From positions 60,540,948 through 60,604,947 of the forward strand of contig CM034534.1 in the NCBI GenBank assembly GCA_020002185.1: a DNA stretch of 64,000 nucleotides, written 5' to 3'. The stretch is from Paraescarpia echinospica (Eukaryota > Annelida > Polychaeta > Sabellida > Siboglinidae). A model generated the notes under the pieces. That model did no database searches, was not told the origin of the DNA, and was given only the letters and a program-made list of their open reading frames with translations. Shown here piece by piece: positions 60,690 to 64,000 of the stretch; position 1 is the first letter of the stretch, and every line of letters begins with the position of its first letter. A program made the translations under genes and the position numbers.

Positions 60690-60910
60690 TGGGATTACAT
60701 TCAAGTGCGAAAGCTCAAAACAATGGCTAACCAAAGCACTACCTGTTTGTCCAACTCACCACGCGTACAGAATTACTGCGTGTACCATGACGTCACATGA
60801 TGGGATTACATTAAAGTGCACAAGTTCAAAACGCTGGCTAACCAAATCACTACCTGTTTAACCAACTCACCTCGCGTACAAAATTACTGCGCGTAGCAGT
60901 TTAATGACGT
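60690..60910 (-). repeat. TGACGTCA-unit array, right arm (two copies)
   Basis: Inverted units ending ACAGAATTACTGCG and ACAAAATTACTGCG, with TGACGTCACATGATGGGATT between them. Followed by the shared outer sequence TTTAATGACGTCATA and CAAACAAACATGTCCAGACA. Confidence 0.9.
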
Positions 60911-61197
60911 CATACATGGTGCGCACGCTCACGCTCGCAACAAACAAACATGTCCAGACACGTCTCGAGTGCGGGTTTTATAGAAGACATGAATTTAACC
61001 ACTACCTAATAACACTAGTCCATATGTCTGACCTATGATGTATGTCGGTGTTTTACAGATTGTAGGTCAATGTTAAGCACTGGTTATGTGTTGTAGGTCG
61101 GTATATGTATGTTGTAGGTCAATGTTTGTGTGTTGTATATCAGTGTTTGTAAGTTGTTTGTCAGTGGTTATGAGCTGTAGGTCAGATAGGCTTTAGC

Positions 61198-61880
61198 CCC
61201 TATGCTTTAACATGGGGAAACTTCCTATGCTTTAACATGGGGTTTAGCCCCTATGCTTTAACATGGGCTATGTAGGGGTAAAACAAGTAGGGATAAACTG
61301 GGACCTCCAAGTCAAAATATCGTCGTATACCTTTACGATAATAGCTCCTATCCTTTAACATGGGGAGACTTCCTACGCTTTAACATGGAGAAAATGGCCT
61401 ATCTTCTAACATGGGAAAAATTTCCCTATCCTTTAACATGGAGAAAATTGGTAGGACAGGTTTCAGAGGATAATTTGGGGTAAATTGGAAGCTCCTATCC
61501 TTTAACATGGAGTTTAGCACCTATCTTTTAACATAGGGGAAATTCCCTATCGTTTAACATTGGGAAAATTGGTAGGACAGTTTTTTTGAAGACATTTGGG
61601 GCAAATCAAACCCTCGAAAAATTAAAATATAGGTAAATTTCGCTATGTTTTAACATGGGGTTTGAAGGACTAAAAATCTAGGGGTAAATTGGAACCTCGA
61701 TCTCAAAAAGTCGTCGTATACCTATACGATACATCTATTTGACGTTTTCCCCTATTTTCAAAGTCCAACTTACCCCTTTTAGACCTATACGAAATGGGTC
61801 CAAATCGGATTAGAGCAGAGTGGTGCAAGTGCAAAATCCACCAACATCCGGGTATTTCCCTATCTTTTAACATGGGACCG
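61198..61880 (-). repeat. 18-bp motif cluster, right arm (12 copies)
   Basis: CCTATCCTTTAACATGGG-type motifs start near 61200, 61225, 61250, 61348, 61372, 61392, 61425, 61495, 61520, 61546, 61640 and 61858, all in one orientation, opposite to the left arm. Many neighbours are 24-26 bases apart, close to two and a half helical turns. Confidence 0.88.
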
Positions 61881-61908
61881 GAACTACTTTCTTGCACTTG
61901 CACCACTC
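61818..61908. repeat. Right-edge hairpin with motif in loop
   Basis: GAGTGGTGCAAGTGCAA (61818-61834) and TTGCACTTGCACCACTC (61892-61908) are exact complements around a 57-base loop that holds one 18-bp motif (61858-61875) and CCGGAACTACTTT, matching 50292-50318 of the left edge. Confidence 0.95.
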
Positions 61909-62423
61909 CGAATCCAGCGTACACGCTGATTAACCTGACATACTACTTACCTTCAGCCGTTGCTGTCCTGAATGCTGCACTCAAATAATGTATCAGTAGA
62001 GCTGCAGTTTTAGGGTGGGTGGTGGAGGAGAGAGTGTACATGCATATGTATATTATGTGAATATAATTTAATATATTACATTAATCTGCATGTATCAGGT
62101 ATTAATTACACAGTTTCTTATCACTGTGTGTTTTGACAATGCAGACATTAAAGGAAATAACAACAAGGCATTAGCTAAAATCCGTTTTCCATGTGTACAC
62201 AAAGATTAACATTGTATGTAACATTTGACAACATTAAAAAAATACAGAAAAATAAGTTTGTAGACAAAATTCTATTTTAAACCCGTCTGTGTAGAGATTC
62301 CCGCAGAAAGTTGAAATTTAATGAGCTAGGCGATCACGTGGTATCGTGACGTCAATGCCGACTCGCGGCTTTGTTGACATCTATGCATCGCCATTGTTGT
62401 TCTCTCCATTCTCTTGTAACATC
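61909..62423. other. Non-coding interval upstream of the P2X7-like exon
   Basis: AT-rich to about 62280. From 62320 the sequence is GC-richer with TGACGTCAATGCCGACTCGC, which could be promoter or 5' UTR of the next gene. Confidence 0.4.
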
Positions 62424-62602
62424 ATGGCTAGTGGGAGTTTCGCAGAGTTTCAAGTGAAATCATACGATTTTGAGCCACTAGCGGGAACGGTTACAGCGGA
62501 TGATTCGTCTAATTCCGCTCTTTCCGAGCGTTTCAGCGACGGTAGCGAAGAAGATGATGCGGAGTCGGACAGTCACAATGTTCGCTCATGCAACACCGAC
62601 TG
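62424..62602 (+). CDS. First exon of a P2X7-like domain protein
   Basis: ATG 62424 (MASGSFAEFQVKSYDFEPLA; upstream in-frame ATGs exist at 62346 and 62355) leads to an acidic Ser/Glu-rich stretch and SCNTDW, split by a donor (GACTG|GTAAGC at 62603). Predicted P2X purinoceptor 7-like proteins of invertebrates often start with a short YxFEPL segment, an acidic stretch, and NTDWC just before a cysteine-rich domain. Here exon 1 would end one codon before that Cys. The following exon was not found in the window. Confidence 0.5.
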
Positions 62603-63597
62603 GTAAGCTTCAACTTCATTATAATGACACATATGGTGTGAAAACTGTCGACAACAACAATTATATCGTTTTAGTACGACGTTATATTATAAAATACGGT
62701 GTCAAAGCTGTACAGAGAGTTAGCTAGAGGTTGTAGCTAAGTAGGTCATCGGACGAAGTAATTGTAAACAGACTTGTCAAAGACAAACTTCACAAAGTTA
62801 CGAACCGTCGAACGTCGTAAGCATGGTTGTCTGGTTTATGCGGATCGAGTTTAGGACGTTATAGCTACTTACGATATCACCCCTCTGGACAAAACCCACA
62901 CTTTTTTAGTTGGACAGTTGTTCGCGAGATGACCATAATATCATGACATATATAATGACAGCTCTAGATTATCATTTATTATTATGTCATTTATGTGGAA
63001 CAATAATTTTATTACTCTGAGTCTGACACATAACAATATAGCTACTATATAATCAAAATAAACTAAAATAAACATTACAACAACATGCAGAACAATTGAA
63101 TAATTATGGTAATGGGTTATAGACTGAAGGGTTATGTCCTAGACCTAGGGGTTTAGTGTAACCTTAGGGGTCTTATATGTGAGATGCTACCAGTGGGTAT
63201 ATATGTGCCCTACGACTATGTCCATAAAAATCATAAGGACATAGCATTTTTAATCACATTTTGTGTGTGACATATTTATTACAAATCCATCAAGCAAGTT
63301 TCAGAACACAGTTTTACTGGGTTGAATCATTACAAATTCATCAAGCAAGTTTCATAACACAGTGTTACTGGGATGAATCATTCCAAATGTTGGTAACTGT
63401 GTATACCTGGTAACACAATGTGAATCACCACACGGTGCACAGACAATGGTTATAAGCCAAACAACACCCATGGGAATACTTCCCCTGCAGGCAGATGAGA
63501 ATATGGCTTCAGCAAATACCCATTATAAACAAGTTATCTAGTCCATTTTGTTGATCACTTTACCTATGACATGCTAATAAATAGCATAGCTTCACAT
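62603..63597. other. Non-coding, probably intron
   Basis: No acceptor with a CxCGxC-type continuation was found. A 51-bp tandem duplication lies at 63279-63387. The rest is AT-rich and empty. Confidence 0.4.
63279..63387. repeat. 51-bp tandem duplication
   Basis: ACAAATCCATCAAGCAAGTT at 63281 and ACAAATTCATCAAGCAAGTT at 63332, each followed by TTC.(G/T)AACACAGT.TTACTGGG and GAATCATT. Confidence 0.9.
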
Positions 63598-64000
63598 CTA
63601 CAGACCAATTATTATCTTTACAGGGCAACTTCCCATTGAGCCGAGAAACTGCTGCACTACGACATTGGTTTGGCCAGTGCAGTTTCGGCAACGTGCGAAA
63701 AGATGACGAAGTGAAGACTCTGCAACCAAGAAGTACCTCTCCCTGGAAGGGCAGCAATCTTTCCTCAAGGGAGTCTTGTTTGTAACACCCTCCTCTGTGT
63801 CAGTGTACTGGTCGACATGGTCATCGCTGTCACTGTTGCTGCTGTCACGACTAGTCGACTCATTGTCAGAGCAAACATACTCTGGATCTGCAGCAGATGT
63901 CACTTCCTCCCCGTTTTAGTCACTCGAGTCACTAATCGGACCAGTCAACAAACTGCACTGCACACTCGTTGACCTCACTGCTGATGTCACCTGCACAGCA
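63598..64000 (-). pseudogene. Broken exon of a cysteine-rich transposon-associated protein
   Basis: Minus-strand reading from the window end: AVQFVDWSD, TAG, frame change, a TAA near 63917, then an acidic stretch and RERYFLVAESSLRHLFARCRNC with QQFLGSMGS. Predicted proteins in fish and invertebrates, often in repeat-linked loci, share a (R/K)-F-V-ESCL-LF--C--C start before a cysteine-rich core. A donor (TGCCCT|GTAAAG) may end the exon near 63621. It is cut by the window end, and the breaks suggest a pseudogene. Confidence 0.35.

Overview
This window is animal nuclear DNA: AT-rich, with long GT/CA microsatellites, spliced exons with GT..AG borders, no operons, and many decayed transposable elements. 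The element types suggest an aquatic invertebrate rather than a vertebrate. They include CR1-like LINEs with PHD or esterase ORF1 domains and a 2A-like peptide, an RTE LINE, Harbinger- and pogo-like DNA elements, and a P2X7-like first exon. I cannot name the species or phylum. No rRNA, tRNA, CRISPR array or bacterial gene was seen.

Layout. 0-7 kb holds a truncated LINE tail, a pogo-like repeat, a CATCG minisatellite and microsatellites. 7.2-15.6 kb holds two near full-length but broken LINEs on the + strand, head to tail: LINE-1 (2A-like peptide, two PHD fingers, endonuclease, reverse transcriptase) and LINE-2 (zinc-knuckle/esterase ORF1, endonuclease and reverse transcriptase ORF2). 17-30 kb holds a LINE tail, a 61-bp near-perfect palindrome, a pogo-like element, a Harbinger-like element with transposase remnants, and three candidate internal exons of one or more unidentified host genes on the - strand (21968-22225, 26388-26517, 26995-27150). 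30.5-31.65 kb is an RTE LINE fragment. 33.87-37.28 kb is the best-preserved gene: about 990 codons in two exons, coiled coil plus a DDE-transposase-like domain, interrupted by a single in-frame TAG. 38.3-47.9 kb holds two more reverse transcriptase remnants and LINE-3, a decayed relative of LINE-2.

47.9-61.9 kb is the most unusual part. It is a mirrored (palindromic) composite of repeats whose arms run, from outside inward: a hairpin with an 18-bp motif in its loop, clusters of that motif (roughly 29 copies in all, orientation mirrored), arrays of 111-141-bp units carrying TGACGTCA, a block with small conserved ORFs, a GT/CA satellite, an array of 41-bp repeats, a TATA promoter, and the start of a zinc-finger gene pointing inward. 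A second partial left arm, a 237-bp tandem duplication with CTCF-like motifs, and a third rearranged gene copy just outside the left arm complete it. All three gene copies are broken. The layout resembles long inverted termini of a large DNA element (transposon or virus-derived, Polinton/adintovirus-like at a guess) that has lost its core, but no hallmark replication or capsid gene is present here.

62.3-64 kb holds a P2X7-like N-terminal exon (+) and a broken exon of a cysteine-rich transposon-associated protein (-).
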